Shown piece by piece: positions 45,084-54,007 of a stretch of 64,000 nt of DNA; position 1 is the first letter of the stretch, and every line of letters begins with the position of its first letter. The stretch is taken from contig NZ_JBHUMY010000006.1 of the NCBI RefSeq assembly GCF_042685365.1, forward strand, positions 310,001 to 374,000, written 5' to 3'. The DNA comes from Paenibacillus_AP thailandensis. GTDB lineage: Bacteria; Bacillota; Bacilli; Paenibacillales; Paenibacillaceae. The notes beneath the pieces were generated by a model. It saw only the letters and a program-made list of their open reading frames with translations, was not told the origin of the DNA and made no database searches. Made by a program: the position numbers and the translations under genes.

Positions 45084-45671
45084 TTGGCAAGAAGCAAGGA
45101 ATTTGATACCACGCTCGTACTGCATAAGGCTATGGAAGTATTCGGCCACTACGGCTACGAGGGGACGTCGCTGCAGCTTTTGCTCGAAGAGCTGGGGATA
45201 GCCCGCCAAAGCTTATATGACACGTATGGCACGAAACGGGATCTCTTTATTAAAGCGGTCAAACATTACGTGAACGAGAAATCGTCCGCCGTCGTTGCTT
45301 ATTTAGAGCAGCCAACTTCCGTTAAAAATGCCGTTAACGCGATATTCGCCGCCATCGTGGAGACATTGAAGGACGAACAGCGCCGCAAGGAGTGCTTTAT
45401 CTTGAACAGCGCGATCGATCAGGTCCCTCATGATGCCGAGATCGCCAAGCTTTTCGAGCAGGACAGGATCCGGTTGGAGCAGGCGTTGCACGATGCTTTG
45501 GAACGCGGCCGGCAGCGGGGCGAATTGGGGCCGGACCGGGATTTGCGGGCGTTGGCGCGTTATTTGTATCATGCGCGGTATGGGCTGACCCAAGCGGCAA
45601 AAATGACGGACGATCCGCTTGTCCTTGAGCAAATAGCGGCAGTTGCGGTGTCCGTACTTGAAAAAAAATGA
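45084..45671 (+). CDS. TetR/AcrR-family repressor
   Basis: A 195-residue regulator. The N-terminal TetR helix-turn-helix (about residues 27-46, LLEELGIARQSLYDTYGTKR) is followed by a ligand-binding helical domain with a Cys in RRKECFILNSAID, as in TetR_C 16-type proteins. The start is a TTG at 45084, nine bases after AAAGGAGG. It is followed by a DHA2 efflux pump 103 bases on; dyads similar to each other flank both promoters, so the pump is presumably repressed by this protein until a drug binds. Confidence 0.93.
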   Translation: MARSKEFDTTLVLHKAMEVFGHYGYEGTSLQLLLEELGIARQSLYDTYGTKRDLFIKAVKHYVNEKSSAVVAYLEQPTSVKNAVNAIFAAIVETLKDEQRRKECFILNSAIDQVPHDAEIAKLFEQDRIRLEQALHDALERGRQRGELGPDRDLRALARYLYHARYGLTQAAKMTDDPLVLEQIAAVAVSVLEKK

Positions 45672-45696
45672 AGCGTTGAACGGCGCTTCCTTATTT

Positions 45697-45726
45697 TCGA
45701 CATTTTTAGAATGATTGGTCTATAAT
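45697..45726 (+). promoter_or_regulatory. sigma-A promoter of the DHA2 efflux pump
   Basis: TCGACA (45697-45702), 18-base spacer, perfect TATAAT (45721-45726). A dyad-like half site (ATTGGTCTA) overlaps the -10. Confidence 0.75.
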
Positions 45727-45736
45727 GTGGCCAAAT

Positions 45737-45752
45737 TAGACTGTTCAGTCTA
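45737..45752. promoter_or_regulatory. TetR operator (perfect dyad) before the efflux pump
   Basis: TAGACTGTTCAGTCTA (45737-45752): TAGACT and AGTCTA with a four-base spacer, 11 bases after the -10 of the pump promoter, the usual position for a repressor. Confidence 0.75.
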
Positions 45753-45773
45753 TTATGTAAAGGAGAATGAGAG

Positions 45774-47204
45774 ATGAGTTCAACCAGATTCAAAGGATTG
45801 GCGTTATTCATTTTGGCTATTTCGCAATTGGTCTTGGCGCTTGATTATACGATTATCTTTGTTGCAATGCCGTCGCTTGGCAGCGAGCTCGGGTTTTCGG
45901 CGAATCACCTTCAGTGGGTCGTCAGCGCGTATTCGCTTGCTTACGGCGGATTCCTGCTCCTTGGCGGCCGATTATCCGATCTTGCGGGCAGACGCCGCAT
46001 GTTTATGATCGCCATGGCGCTTTTTGGACTTGGCTCGCTCCTTGGCGGACTGGCCGAATCCCAGCTTATGCTGATTCTGGCCAGAGGCCTTCAAGGCTTG
46101 GGCGGTGCGCTGTTATCGCCGGCAACGCTCTCGCTGATCATGTCGAACTTTGATGAAGGACCGGAACGGAACCGGGCGATGGGAATATGGGCATCGATGG
46201 GCGGCGTCGGACTGTCGCTCGGCCTGCTGCTTGGCGGGGTTCTCACCAGCTACATCGGATGGGAAGCGACATTTTATGTGAATGTGCCGATTGCGCTTGT
46301 TGCGCTTCTTCTTGCGCCGGTCGTCCTTGCCGAAAGCAAGCTGTCCGCCGCAACGAAGCATTATGACGCGGCAGGCACGGTTTCCGTTACGGCGGGAATG
46401 CTGCTTCTCGTTTATTATCTCGTTCAGGCGCCCGTAGAAGGCTGGCTTAGCGCGGCTACGCTTCCCTTTGCGCTGCTCGGCGCGGCCCTTCTGCTCGCCT
46501 TTATCGTGATCGAAAAACGAACGAAGGAGCCGCTCATTTCATTCCGCATGTTCCGCAACCGCAATTTGACCGGAGCTGCGCTGACGGCATTTCTATTCTC
46601 CGCCTCGTTCGGCTCGCTCTATTACTTTTTGACGCTTTATACGCAAGCGGTGCTGAACTATTCGGCCATTCAGTCGGGCTTTACCTTCCTGCCGCTGACT
46701 CTCAGCGCTTTGCTCGGCGCCAGGATGATAAACAAAATGCTTTCCAAGGCGGGCGTAGCGGGTACGATCGCAGCGGGGATGGGGCTCGGCATGATCGGAT
46801 TTTTGCTGCTGACAAGGTTGTCCGAAACCGGATCGGCGTGGGGAATCATCCCGGGGATTGTGATCATCGGTATCGGTCAGGCGCTTGTATTTACGACGAT
46901 GTTTATCGCCGGCGGCACAGGAGTCGATCCGAAAGAGCAGGGCGTCGCATCGGCGCTTATTTCAACAGGCCAACAAATCGGCGGGGCGATAGGATTGGCG
47001 GTGATTATGGCTATCATTTCGGCTAGTCTCGGTTTGAACGCGACACTCGAAACGATGCAGCCGGCGGAGCTTAACCGCGCGATCCACACGGCCTTCTTCA
47101 TCTCGGCTGCCGTTACGGTGCTGGGGGTGCTGGTCGCGCTTATCGCGCTTAAACAGCCGAAGCCGTCCAAGCTCGACGGGTTCAAGGCGACGGCATCTCA
47201 TTAA
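45774..47204 (+). CDS. DHA2-family (EmrB/QacA-like) MFS multidrug efflux transporter
   Basis: A 476-residue membrane protein of the 14-helix DHA2 family: LDYTIIFVAMPSLGSELGF in the first helix (motif D1), GGRLSDLAGRRRMFM in loop 2-3 (motif A), RGLQGLGGALLSPATLSL in helix 4 (motif B) and GLSLGLLLGGVLTSYIGWEATFYVNVPI in helix 5 (motif C). It should export toxic amphiphilic compounds using the proton gradient. AAAGGAGAATGAGAG lies before the ATG. It is regulated by the TetR gene upstream and closed by the terminator at 47223. Confidence 0.94.
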   Translation: MSSTRFKGLALFILAISQLVLALDYTIIFVAMPSLGSELGFSANHLQWVVSAYSLAYGGFLLLGGRLSDLAGRRRMFMIAMALFGLGSLLGGLAESQLMLILARGLQGLGGALLSPATLSLIMSNFDEGPERNRAMGIWASMGGVGLSLGLLLGGVLTSYIGWEATFYVNVPIALVALLLAPVVLAESKLSAATKHYDAAGTVSVTAGMLLLVYYLVQAPVEGWLSAATLPFALLGAALLLAFIVIEKRTKEPLISFRMFRNRNLTGAALTAFLFSASFGSLYYFLTLYTQAVLNYSAIQSGFTFLPLTLSALLGARMINKMLSKAGVAGTIAAGMGLGMIGFLLLTRLSETGSAWGIIPGIVIIGIGQALVFTTMFIAGGTGVDPKEQGVASALISTGQQIGGAIGLAVIMAIISASLGLNATLETMQPAELNRAIHTAFFISAAVTVLGVLVALIALKQPKPSKLDGFKATASH

Positions 47205-47222
47205 ATCGGCGATATTTTCTTG

Positions 47223-47253
47223 ACCTAGAGTTTTCTCTAGGTTTTCTTTTTTT
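47223..47253 (+). terminator. intrinsic terminator after the DHA2 pump
   Basis: ACCTAGAG (47223-47230), loop TTTT, CTCTAGGT (47235-47242), followed by a T-rich tract to 47253. Confidence 0.92.
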
Positions 47254-47366
47254 AGCTTAAGAACCGCCGGGAACAAGACTTTCGTCTTCGTTTACTCCGC
47301 AAAGGATAGTAATGGACGGCCGGGAGCGATTATACTGTTGGTAAAAACATTCGGGAGGGATAAGCG

Positions 47367-47912
47367 TTGAAGGCGCTCATCAATATCGATTATACGTTTG
47401 ATTTTATCGCGGACGAAGGCGCGTTGACCTGCGGCAAGCCGGGACAAGCCATTGAAGACGAAGTCGTCCGTCTGACCCGCGAATTTGCCGAAGCGGGCGA
47501 TTATGTCGTGTTTGCGGTCGACGTGCACGACGAAGGCGACGCCTATCACCCGGAGACGAAGCTGTATCCGCCCCATAATATTCGCGGCACGGCCGGGCGG
47601 GATTTGTACGGCAAGCTGGGCGAATTGTTCGAAAGCATCAAAGGCTTGGACAACGTCCATTATATGGACAAAACGCGTTATTCCGCCTTTGCCGGGACCG
47701 ATCTCGATCTGAAGCTAAGAGAAAGAGGCATTCAAGAGGTGCATCTGGTCGGCGATTGCACCGACATTTGCATCCTGCATACGGCGGTCGACGCCTATAA
47801 TTTGAATTACCGGATCGTCATTCACCGGAACGCCGTAGCCAGCTTCAATCAGGGCGGACACGAGTATGCGCTGTGGCATTTCGAGCATTGTCTCGGCGCG
47901 GAGATCGTTTGA
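47367..47912 (+). CDS. pncA: nicotinamidase (isochorismatase-like cysteine hydrolase)
   Basis: A 181-residue cytoplasmic enzyme converting nicotinamide to nicotinate in NAD salvage. The triad is visible: D8 (NIDYTFDF), K102 (MDKTRY) and C135 (TDICILHT). Metal ligands are D52, H54 and H61 (VDVHDEGDAYHP). It is close to the Bacillus YueJ/PncA type (TCGKPGQAIE). The start is a TTG at 47367 after GGGAGGG. Stand-alone gene. Confidence 0.93.
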   Translation: MKALINIDYTFDFIADEGALTCGKPGQAIEDEVVRLTREFAEAGDYVVFAVDVHDEGDAYHPETKLYPPHNIRGTAGRDLYGKLGELFESIKGLDNVHYMDKTRYSAFAGTDLDLKLRERGIQEVHLVGDCTDICILHTAVDAYNLNYRIVIHRNAVASFNQGGHEYALWHFEHCLGAEIV

Positions 47913-48055
47913 GCACTCTCAAGCCATGTTCTAGGGAAGCGTTAGCGTTCGCCTTTGCATTCGGATGCCGGCAACAAGGGTCCGGACATGTAAGAAACAG
48001 CTACCTGAACCGGTCCGCCGTCATGTAAAATGATTCCACGAAGGGATGTGCAGAC

Positions 48056-48784
48056 ATGAAGATCAGGGTGCTGATCGCGGACGATAACAGCTTTATACGG
48101 GAAGGAATGCGCATTATTTTGAACACGTTCGACGACTTCGAGGTGCTCGCCGCGGTCGAGGATGGCCGGGAAGCGGTCGATTATTGCATGGCGAACGAAG
48201 TCGACGTCGTGCTGCTGGACGTGCGGATGCCGAACATGAACGGGGTGGAGGCGACGAAGCAGATCGTGCGGAATACGGACGCCAAACCGATCATTTTAAC
48301 GACCTTCGACGACGACGAATTTGTGTTTGACGCCATCCGGAACGGGGCGAAAGGCTATTTGCTCAAAAACAACGAACCCGAACGAATCCGGGATGCCATC
48401 AAAAGCGTATACGGCGGAAACAACGTCCTGCAGGACGTCGTACTCGATAAATTAAAAGCGGCCATGACCGGCGGTTTCGGCGAATCCGGAACGACGGCCT
48501 CGGCGATCGAGCCTGGCAACCGGAATGCGGTTCCGTCCGTTCCGGCAGCGGCCGGCACGGAGGACGGCCGGGCAGGCGGCGCCTTCGACAGAAGCCCGTT
48601 CACGGAACGGGAGCTTGACGTCATGGCGTTGATCGCAAAAGGCTACTCCAACAAGGAGATCTCGAAGGAGCTTTACATATCCGAAGGGACGACGGCCAAC
48701 TATATCACGTCGATTTTGAATAAGACCGGACTCGAGCATCGGACGCAGATCGCCATTTATTACTTGACGGGCAAGGTTCGTTAA
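48056..48784 (+). CDS. NarL/FixJ-type response regulator (LiaR-like)
   Basis: A 242-residue response regulator. The receiver domain has acidic pocket D9-D10, phosphoacceptor D55 (LLDVRMP) and a late Lys in KGYLLKN. The C-terminal LuxR helix-turn-helix (about 175-240) is FTERELDVMALIAKGYSNKEISKELYISEGTTANYI. A poorly conserved linker rich in Ala, Gly and Pro (about 140-175) joins them. It precedes the kinase gene by 20 bases and pairs with it, and the ABC exporter genes downstream are its probable target. Confidence 0.93.
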   Translation: MKIRVLIADDNSFIREGMRIILNTFDDFEVLAAVEDGREAVDYCMANEVDVVLLDVRMPNMNGVEATKQIVRNTDAKPIILTTFDDDEFVFDAIRNGAKGYLLKNNEPERIRDAIKSVYGGNNVLQDVVLDKLKAAMTGGFGESGTTASAIEPGNRNAVPSVPAAAGTEDGRAGGAFDRSPFTERELDVMALIAKGYSNKEISKELYISEGTTANYITSILNKTGLEHRTQIAIYYLTGKVR

Positions 48785-48804
48785 AGCGAAAGGACTTACA
48801 ACCG

Positions 48805-49926
48805 ATGGAGCTGTGGACGATAGGAAACAAGACGGCCGTACTGCTTTTGGTCATCGGGTTGTCTTATTTCGGGAACAAGCCGTCGACGGGATGGCTTGTG
48901 TTTTATTTTCTGGTATACGCTTCGCTTAACCTCGCAATCCATATTGCGAAAGACTTTCGCGTCAAGCAAGCGGGCATCCTTGCGGTTATGGCTTATTCCG
49001 CGGGCTATGCCGTCTATGTTCACCCGGCGTTTGCGCTGCTGCTCCCGCCAAGCGGCTTTGAGCTCGTGTACTGCTGCCCGGGCAAAAAGCCGATTCTGTT
49101 GGTTGCCGTTATGCTGCCTGTTTTTTGGCTCGGCTTTCCATACTCCTTCTACTACGGATTTGTAGCCGCATACGGATATTGGAATTATCGGTTTGTTTCC
49201 AGGTACATGGGCAAGGCGAACGGGCTGGAGGACAAGCTCGAGCGGCTAAGGCAGGAGCATGAGGCGCTGGCGAAAAGGCTGAACGACAACGAAATGTTTA
49301 AACGGACGTTCGAATACGCGGCGAAGCTGGAGGAGCGGAACCGGCTGTCCCAGAAAATTCACGACGGGATCGGCCATTCGATGACGGGCGCGCTTATCCA
49401 GATGGAAGCGGCCAAGCGACTGCTCGCAGCCGATCCGGCGAAGGCGGAAGAGCTGCTGCAGAACGCGATCGGCATTTCCAAGGCGGGCATCGAGGAAATC
49501 CGGTTGACCTTGAAAGAAACGAAGCCGCCGGTGGAACAGCTCGGCTGGAGCCGTTTGAAAGCGGACATCGACTCGTTCGGCATCCAGTCCGGCCTAGTCA
49601 CGTCGGCCGTTTATGAAGGCAACCTGGACATCATAACGCCGCTGCAATGGAAAATTATCCGCGAGAACGTAATCGAAGCGATGACGAACGCGGCCAAATA
49701 TGCGCAAGCTACCGCCGTTCACGTCGAAATCCGCGTATTGCACCGGCTTATTAAAGCGGTCGTCTCCGATAACGGGATCGGGGCTGACAAAATCGTCAAA
49801 GGATTGGGCCTCACCGGCATGGAAGAGCGAACCGCCGCCGTGAACGGAACCGTCATTGCGGACGGGTCAAGAGGATTTAGCGTAACGACGCTCATTCCGT
49901 GTACCGCACATGAAAAAGTCATATGA
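48805..49926 (+). CDS. membrane histidine kinase of the HisKA_3 type (LiaS/DesK-like)
   Basis: A 373-residue sensor kinase. About five or six membrane helices occupy residues 5-145 with very short loops, so the signal is probably sensed within the membrane. A coiled coil follows (ANGLEDKLERLRQEHEALAKRL), then the HisKA_3 site LSQKIHDGIGHSMTG (His at about 188) and the ATPase domain with the N box VIEAMTNAAKYAQ and G boxes DNGIGAD and GLGLTGM. It is paired with the response regulator encoded upstream. A strong terminator (49971) separates the pair from the exporter genes. Confidence 0.92.
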   Translation: MELWTIGNKTAVLLLVIGLSYFGNKPSTGWLVFYFLVYASLNLAIHIAKDFRVKQAGILAVMAYSAGYAVYVHPAFALLLPPSGFELVYCCPGKKPILLVAVMLPVFWLGFPYSFYYGFVAAYGYWNYRFVSRYMGKANGLEDKLERLRQEHEALAKRLNDNEMFKRTFEYAAKLEERNRLSQKIHDGIGHSMTGALIQMEAAKRLLAADPAKAEELLQNAIGISKAGIEEIRLTLKETKPPVEQLGWSRLKADIDSFGIQSGLVTSAVYEGNLDIITPLQWKIIRENVIEAMTNAAKYAQATAVHVEIRVLHRLIKAVVSDNGIGADKIVKGLGLTGMEERTAAVNGTVIADGSRGFSVTTLIPCTAHEKVI

Positions 49927-49970
49927 GCGATAGGCGGCCGCAATAGAAAAACATGATATTTCTCATAGAC

Positions 49971-50012
49971 AAAGGATGAACTTATGCACTGACATAAGAG
50001 CGTCCTTTTTTT
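49971..50012 (+). terminator. intrinsic terminator between the kinase and the ABC exporter genes
   Basis: AAAGGATG (49971-49978) pairs with CGTCCTTT (50001-50008, one G-U). Inner CTTATG (49981-49986) pairs with CATAAG (49993-49998). The T run continues to 50012. The exporter therefore needs its own promoter or regulated read-through. Confidence 0.85.
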
Positions 50013-50060
50013 GTATTGTTAAATCAAGAAATTGGAGACGACGAAACGGAGGAAACGAAA

Positions 50061-50999
50061 GTGAACGTGCTGGAGTTAAAGGATTTGACCAAAAAATTCG
50101 GCGATTTTATTGCGGTCGACCATATATCGCTTAACGTCCGGGAAGGAGAGATTTTCGGACTGCTGGGGGCGAACGGCGCGGGGAAAAGCACGACGATCCA
50201 TATGATCTCCTCGCTGCTTCGGCCAACCGCCGGTACCATCCGGATTCTGGGCCGCGACATTGCGAAGGAGAGGCGGTACGCGAAGACGAATCTGGGCATC
50301 GTACCCCAGGACTTGGCGATTTACGAGGATATGACGGCCTATGAGAACGTCCGTTTTTTCGCCGGGCTATACGGCTTGAGAGGGTCGTTGTTAAAGGAGC
50401 GCACGGAGGAAGCTCTTTCGTTTGTCGGGCTGGCGGACAAAGCGGGAAGCTTTCCGAAAAACTTCTCCGGCGGCATGAAGCGGCGGCTGAACATCGCTTG
50501 CGCCATCGCCCATAAGCCGAAGCTGATCATTATGGACGAACCGACGGTCGGCATCGATCCGCAATCCCGCAATTATATATTGGAATCCGTCCGCAAGCTG
50601 AACGAATCCGGCTGCACCGTCATCTATACGAGCCATTACATGGAAGAAGTCGAGGAGTTGTGCACGCGCATCGTTATCGTGGACCACGGCAAAATCATCG
50701 CCGAAGGCACGAAGGAGCAGTTAAAAGCCATCATTACGGATGTGAAGGACATCCGAATCGAAACGAAATCGGCAGCCGGCGAACAGACCGCCGAACGGAT
50801 ACGGAAGCTGCCGGGCGTACGCGGCGCGCAATCGGAGGAGCAGACGATCCGGGTGCAAAGCGAGGCGGCGGTCGACAACTTGAACCGCATTCTGAAGCTG
50901 TTGATCGACGACGGTCTTGAAATCCGCTCGGTCGAGGAGCGGGAGCCGAATCTCGAGACGGTTTTCCTGACGCTTACCGGCCGGAACTTGAGAGACTGA
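50061..50999 (+). CDS. ABC-2 exporter ATPase (DrrA/NatA-like)
   Basis: A 312-residue ATP-binding subunit of an ABC-2-type exporter. Walker A GANGAGKST is at residues 36-44, the Q loop lies in VPQDLAIYEDMTAYENVRFF, signature FSGGMKRRLN and Walker B KLIIMDEPTVGID. The C-terminal 80 residues are the DrrA-type regulatory tail. The GTG at 50061 has ACGGAGG upstream; the frame is open to 50016 but inside the terminator region. It works with the two permeases encoded next. Confidence 0.93.
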   Translation: MNVLELKDLTKKFGDFIAVDHISLNVREGEIFGLLGANGAGKSTTIHMISSLLRPTAGTIRILGRDIAKERRYAKTNLGIVPQDLAIYEDMTAYENVRFFAGLYGLRGSLLKERTEEALSFVGLADKAGSFPKNFSGGMKRRLNIACAIAHKPKLIIMDEPTVGIDPQSRNYILESVRKLNESGCTVIYTSHYMEEVEELCTRIVIVDHGKIIAEGTKEQLKAIITDVKDIRIETKSAAGEQTAERIRKLPGVRGAQSEEQTIRVQSEAAVDNLNRILKLLIDDGLEIRSVEEREPNLETVFLTLTGRNLRD

Positions 51000-51015
51000 C
51001 GGGAGGGGGAGACGC

Positions 51016-52143
51016 GTGAACACGTTCATGATCGCTTTAAAGGAAATGAAACACGATTTGCGGGATAAACGGACGTTTTGGCTGATGCTGGCGTTTCCGA
51101 TCGCGTTAATGCTCGTTCTTGGCTTTGCGTTGACCAACGCTTTCGATACGGGAACGAATGTAGACGAGATCAAGGTCATTGTGAAAGACGTCAGCGGCGG
51201 GAGCAGGCTGGGGAGCGTCTTCGTCGTCTTCGCTCCGGAAGCGGAACAAGCGGGCGTGTCGTTCGAAACGGTGCCGGCAGGAACGGACGGAAGGAGCGAG
51301 GTCGGGGAAGGGCGTTATGCGGCGTATGTGGAAGTGAAGCCGGACGAGATCGTCTTTTACGGCAGCAGCGGCCAATCGATCGAGAGCCAAATCGTGCAAG
51401 GCATGCTTGCCGTATTCACGGACCGGTACAAGACGTCGGTCGCCGTCGAAAGCGCCGGACCCGGCCGAGCAGCCGCGGCGTTTGCGGAAACGGCCGGAAG
51501 CGGCGGCTATATAAAGGAAACGTCCGTCGACGCCGACCGAAAGCCGGGCGCCATGGATTATTACGCCGTGGCGATGTCGATCATGATCGCGATGTATTCG
51601 GCCTTATCGGCGAATTCGCTTATCCGGCGCGAAGTCGCAAACGGAACGATGAACCGGCTGTCGGCATCGCCTGTCGGCAAAAGCCAAATATTTGCGGGCA
51701 AAGTGCTCGGCAACATCGTCATGAATGCGTTATGCGTATATATGCTAGTGTTCATCAGCAAATTCGCTCTGAATGCCTATTGGGGCGATCATATCGGCTT
51801 GGTTCTCGCCGTCTTGCTGACGGAAGTGGTCTTTGCGGTCAGCTTTGGCTTGGCGGTCAGCTACTTAATGAAAGGAAAAGCTTCGTTCAGCCTGACGATG
51901 CTTATCGTTCAGCTTGCCGCGTTTTTCGGCGGCTCTTATTTCCCGCTGGGCGAAGGGGGAGAAGGGCCTCTATCGGCACTTGTCGGCTGGTCCCCGATCC
52001 GCTGGGCGAACCGCGCCTTGACGCAGCTTATTTATGAGAACGGGGTAACGGCCGCTTGGAACGTCATGGCCGTGAACATCGCCTTCTCCGTTCTGTTGCT
52101 AGCCATTTCGGCCGCCGTCATGCGGCGCAAGGAGGGAATCTAA
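51016..52143 (+). CDS. ABC-2 exporter permease 1
   Basis: A 375-residue ABC-2-type permease. One N-terminal helix (about 22-44, TFWLMLAFPIALMLVLGFAL) is followed by a large extracellular domain (about 45-175) and five helices at the C-terminal half, including SYLMKGKASFSL and FFGGSYFPLGEGGEG (typical ABC-2 motif before the last helix pair). The start is a GTG with GGAGGGGGAG upstream. Two bases lie between its stop and the ATG of the second permease, indicating translational coupling. Confidence 0.92.
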   Translation: MNTFMIALKEMKHDLRDKRTFWLMLAFPIALMLVLGFALTNAFDTGTNVDEIKVIVKDVSGGSRLGSVFVVFAPEAEQAGVSFETVPAGTDGRSEVGEGRYAAYVEVKPDEIVFYGSSGQSIESQIVQGMLAVFTDRYKTSVAVESAGPGRAAAAFAETAGSGGYIKETSVDADRKPGAMDYYAVAMSIMIAMYSALSANSLIRREVANGTMNRLSASPVGKSQIFAGKVLGNIVMNALCVYMLVFISKFALNAYWGDHIGLVLAVLLTEVVFAVSFGLAVSYLMKGKASFSLTMLIVQLAAFFGGSYFPLGEGGEGPLSALVGWSPIRWANRALTQLIYENGVTAAWNVMAVNIAFSVLLLAISAAVMRRKEGI

Positions 52144-52144
52144 C

Positions 52145-53296
52145 ATGTGGAAGGAATTGCGGTTTTTAATATGGACGGCGCTGTGCGCCACGTTCCGCAA
52201 ACGTTCGACCTGGCTGCTGTACTTGGGTTTGCCCGTTGCCGGAGTCATTGTCTCCTCGTTAATATACGGGTCGGCCGGACAAACGGCGCTAAAGGTGGGC
52301 GTCGTAAACGATGACGGCTCCGAAACGGTCGCGGCGGAAACGGTCCGTTTCCTGCAAAGCCTCGACAAAGCCGAAGTTACCTTGGTAACGCCCGATCAGC
52401 TTCGGCGGGAGCTCGCAGCGGGGGAACTGGACAGCGGGGTTGTGCTCGGAAGCGGATTTTCCGCAAGCGTACTGGCGGGAAAGCCGGATCATATTGCGGT
52501 TCAATCGGTAAAAGGGGAGCAGGTGACGGCCTACGTCAAAGCGATGCTATACGGTTACATCGATAATATGGCTGCGATGGGAGCGGCGGCAGGCGGCGAT
52601 TCGGCGGCATTTGCGAACATTTACGAGCACTATAAAGGCTCGACGACCGCCCTTCGCAGCGAATGGGTCAACGATGCTTCCGTTCAAAAACAAATGTCGT
52701 ATCAATCGATCGGATTTTTGATCATGTTTATGTTGACTTCAGCGGCGGGCTTGTCGGAGCTTATTCTGAAAAACCGCGAAAACCGCACCTATTTTCGAAT
52801 CATGGCTTCGCCCGTATCGGCTAAAACGTATGTGCTGTCAAACGTTATCGTCAATTTGATTATTATGCTTGCGCAAATAACGGTAACGCTGTTCGTGCTG
52901 ACGGTCGTCTTCCGGCAATCGGCGGGCATCCCGGCGCCCGGAATGGGCTTGCTGCTGGCGTTGTTTGCGCTCGTATCGGTCAGCCTGTCGCTTGTGATCG
53001 TCGCGTTTTCGACCAGCACGTCTTCGTCGAACGCGCTGCAAAATTTAATCATTCATCCGACCTGCATCTTGTCGGGGTGTTATTTTCCGATCGGCATCAT
53101 GCCGGATGCGGTGCGCAGCGTTGCGGCTTTTTTGCCGCAAAATTGGCTGCTTCAATCGATCGACCGCCTTCAAGCCGGTTACGGTTGGACCGACATCGCA
53201 TGGAACCTGCTCATTTTGCTTGCGTTTGCCGTATTCTTTTTCCTGCTAGCCGCCTACAAATTCGGCCGGAACAACGATACGAGAAATTTCGTTTGA
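52145..53296 (+). CDS. ABC-2 exporter permease 2
   Basis: A 383-residue permease with the same six-helix layout as the preceding one (first helix about 20-42, five helices in residues about 190-375; ILSGCYFPIGIMPDAVRSVA before the last helix). Both genes likely arose by duplication and form a heterodimeric channel. GGAGGG precedes the ATG. With the ATPase and the LiaRS-like pair it suggests an envelope-stress or antibiotic-efflux unit; the ligand is unknown. Confidence 0.92.
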   Translation: MWKELRFLIWTALCATFRKRSTWLLYLGLPVAGVIVSSLIYGSAGQTALKVGVVNDDGSETVAAETVRFLQSLDKAEVTLVTPDQLRRELAAGELDSGVVLGSGFSASVLAGKPDHIAVQSVKGEQVTAYVKAMLYGYIDNMAAMGAAAGGDSAAFANIYEHYKGSTTALRSEWVNDASVQKQMSYQSIGFLIMFMLTSAAGLSELILKNRENRTYFRIMASPVSAKTYVLSNVIVNLIIMLAQITVTLFVLTVVFRQSAGIPAPGMGLLLALFALVSVSLSLVIVAFSTSTSSSNALQNLIIHPTCILSGCYFPIGIMPDAVRSVAAFLPQNWLLQSIDRLQAGYGWTDIAWNLLILLAFAVFFFLLAAYKFGRNNDTRNFV

Positions 53297-53376
53297 AGCT
53301 TGTTTTAAGCTTGCCCGTACGAATGATCCGGCGCCGGGAATGGCGTCCAGGCCGGGACTTGTCGTTATAACCGGCT

Positions 53377-53405
53377 TTGACTATAATTTAAAGATTAGCT
53401 ATAGT
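53377..53405 (+). promoter_or_regulatory. sigma-A promoter of the GNAT/P1 peptidase operon
   Basis: TTGACT (53377-53382), 17-base spacer, TATAGT (53400-53405), 36 bases upstream of the GNAT start. Confidence 0.7.
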
Positions 53406-53440
53406 ACGCGCAACGACGAGAAGCGCCGGGAGAAAAAGAT

Positions 53441-54007
53441 ATGGAACATCTGGTAAGCGATCAATGGGACGAACAGTTATGGCTACGTGCCGAGCCGATC
53501 TATGAAGAGGCTTTTCCGGAGCATGGCCGGAAGAGCCGCTCCATCGTGCGGAGGATGCTCGACCGGGGCTTGGCGGAGCTTCATGTATGGCAAGATCGCG
53601 GCGCGGCTGTCGCAATGGCTATTACGGCGATAGACCGGAGCAGGAATCTGCTGATCATCGATTACATCGCGGTCAGCTTCGAACGGCGGGGACAAGGACT
53701 CGGCCTTGCTTGTTTGAATGACATACGCGCATGGGCGAGAAACTCTCGAGGCTGCAAAGGGATCGTCATCGAGGTCGAGGCCGAACGTACCGAAGAAAAC
53801 GAGAAACGAATCCGGTTTTGGCAAAAAGCCGGTTTCGTCTTGACCGACTATGTCCGGTCCTATATCTGGGTGCCGGAGACGTACAAGGCGATGTACTTGA
53901 AATTGGACGAGAGCCGGCCGGTGCCGCCGCCCGACGGCAAGACGTTATTTAAATCGATTATTAACTACCATGAAAAGGCGTACAGGAATAGAGGCGAAAC
54001 GAAATGA
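53441..54007 (+). CDS. GNAT-family N-acetyltransferase
   Basis: A 188-residue acetyltransferase. The fold core is AVSFERRGQGLGLACLNDIRAWA (acetyl-CoA loop RRGQGLG) and RFWQKAGFVLTDYVRSYIWVPE. The C-terminal 35 residues extend beyond the usual fold. GGGAGAAAAAG lies before the ATG. Its TGA overlaps the ATG of the P1 peptidase gene (54004), so both are made together. Confidence 0.88.
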   Translation: MEHLVSDQWDEQLWLRAEPIYEEAFPEHGRKSRSIVRRMLDRGLAELHVWQDRGAAVAMAITAIDRSRNLLIIDYIAVSFERRGQGLGLACLNDIRAWARNSRGCKGIVIEVEAERTEENEKRIRFWQKAGFVLTDYVRSYIWVPETYKAMYLKLDESRPVPPPDGKTLFKSIINYHEKAYRNRGETK

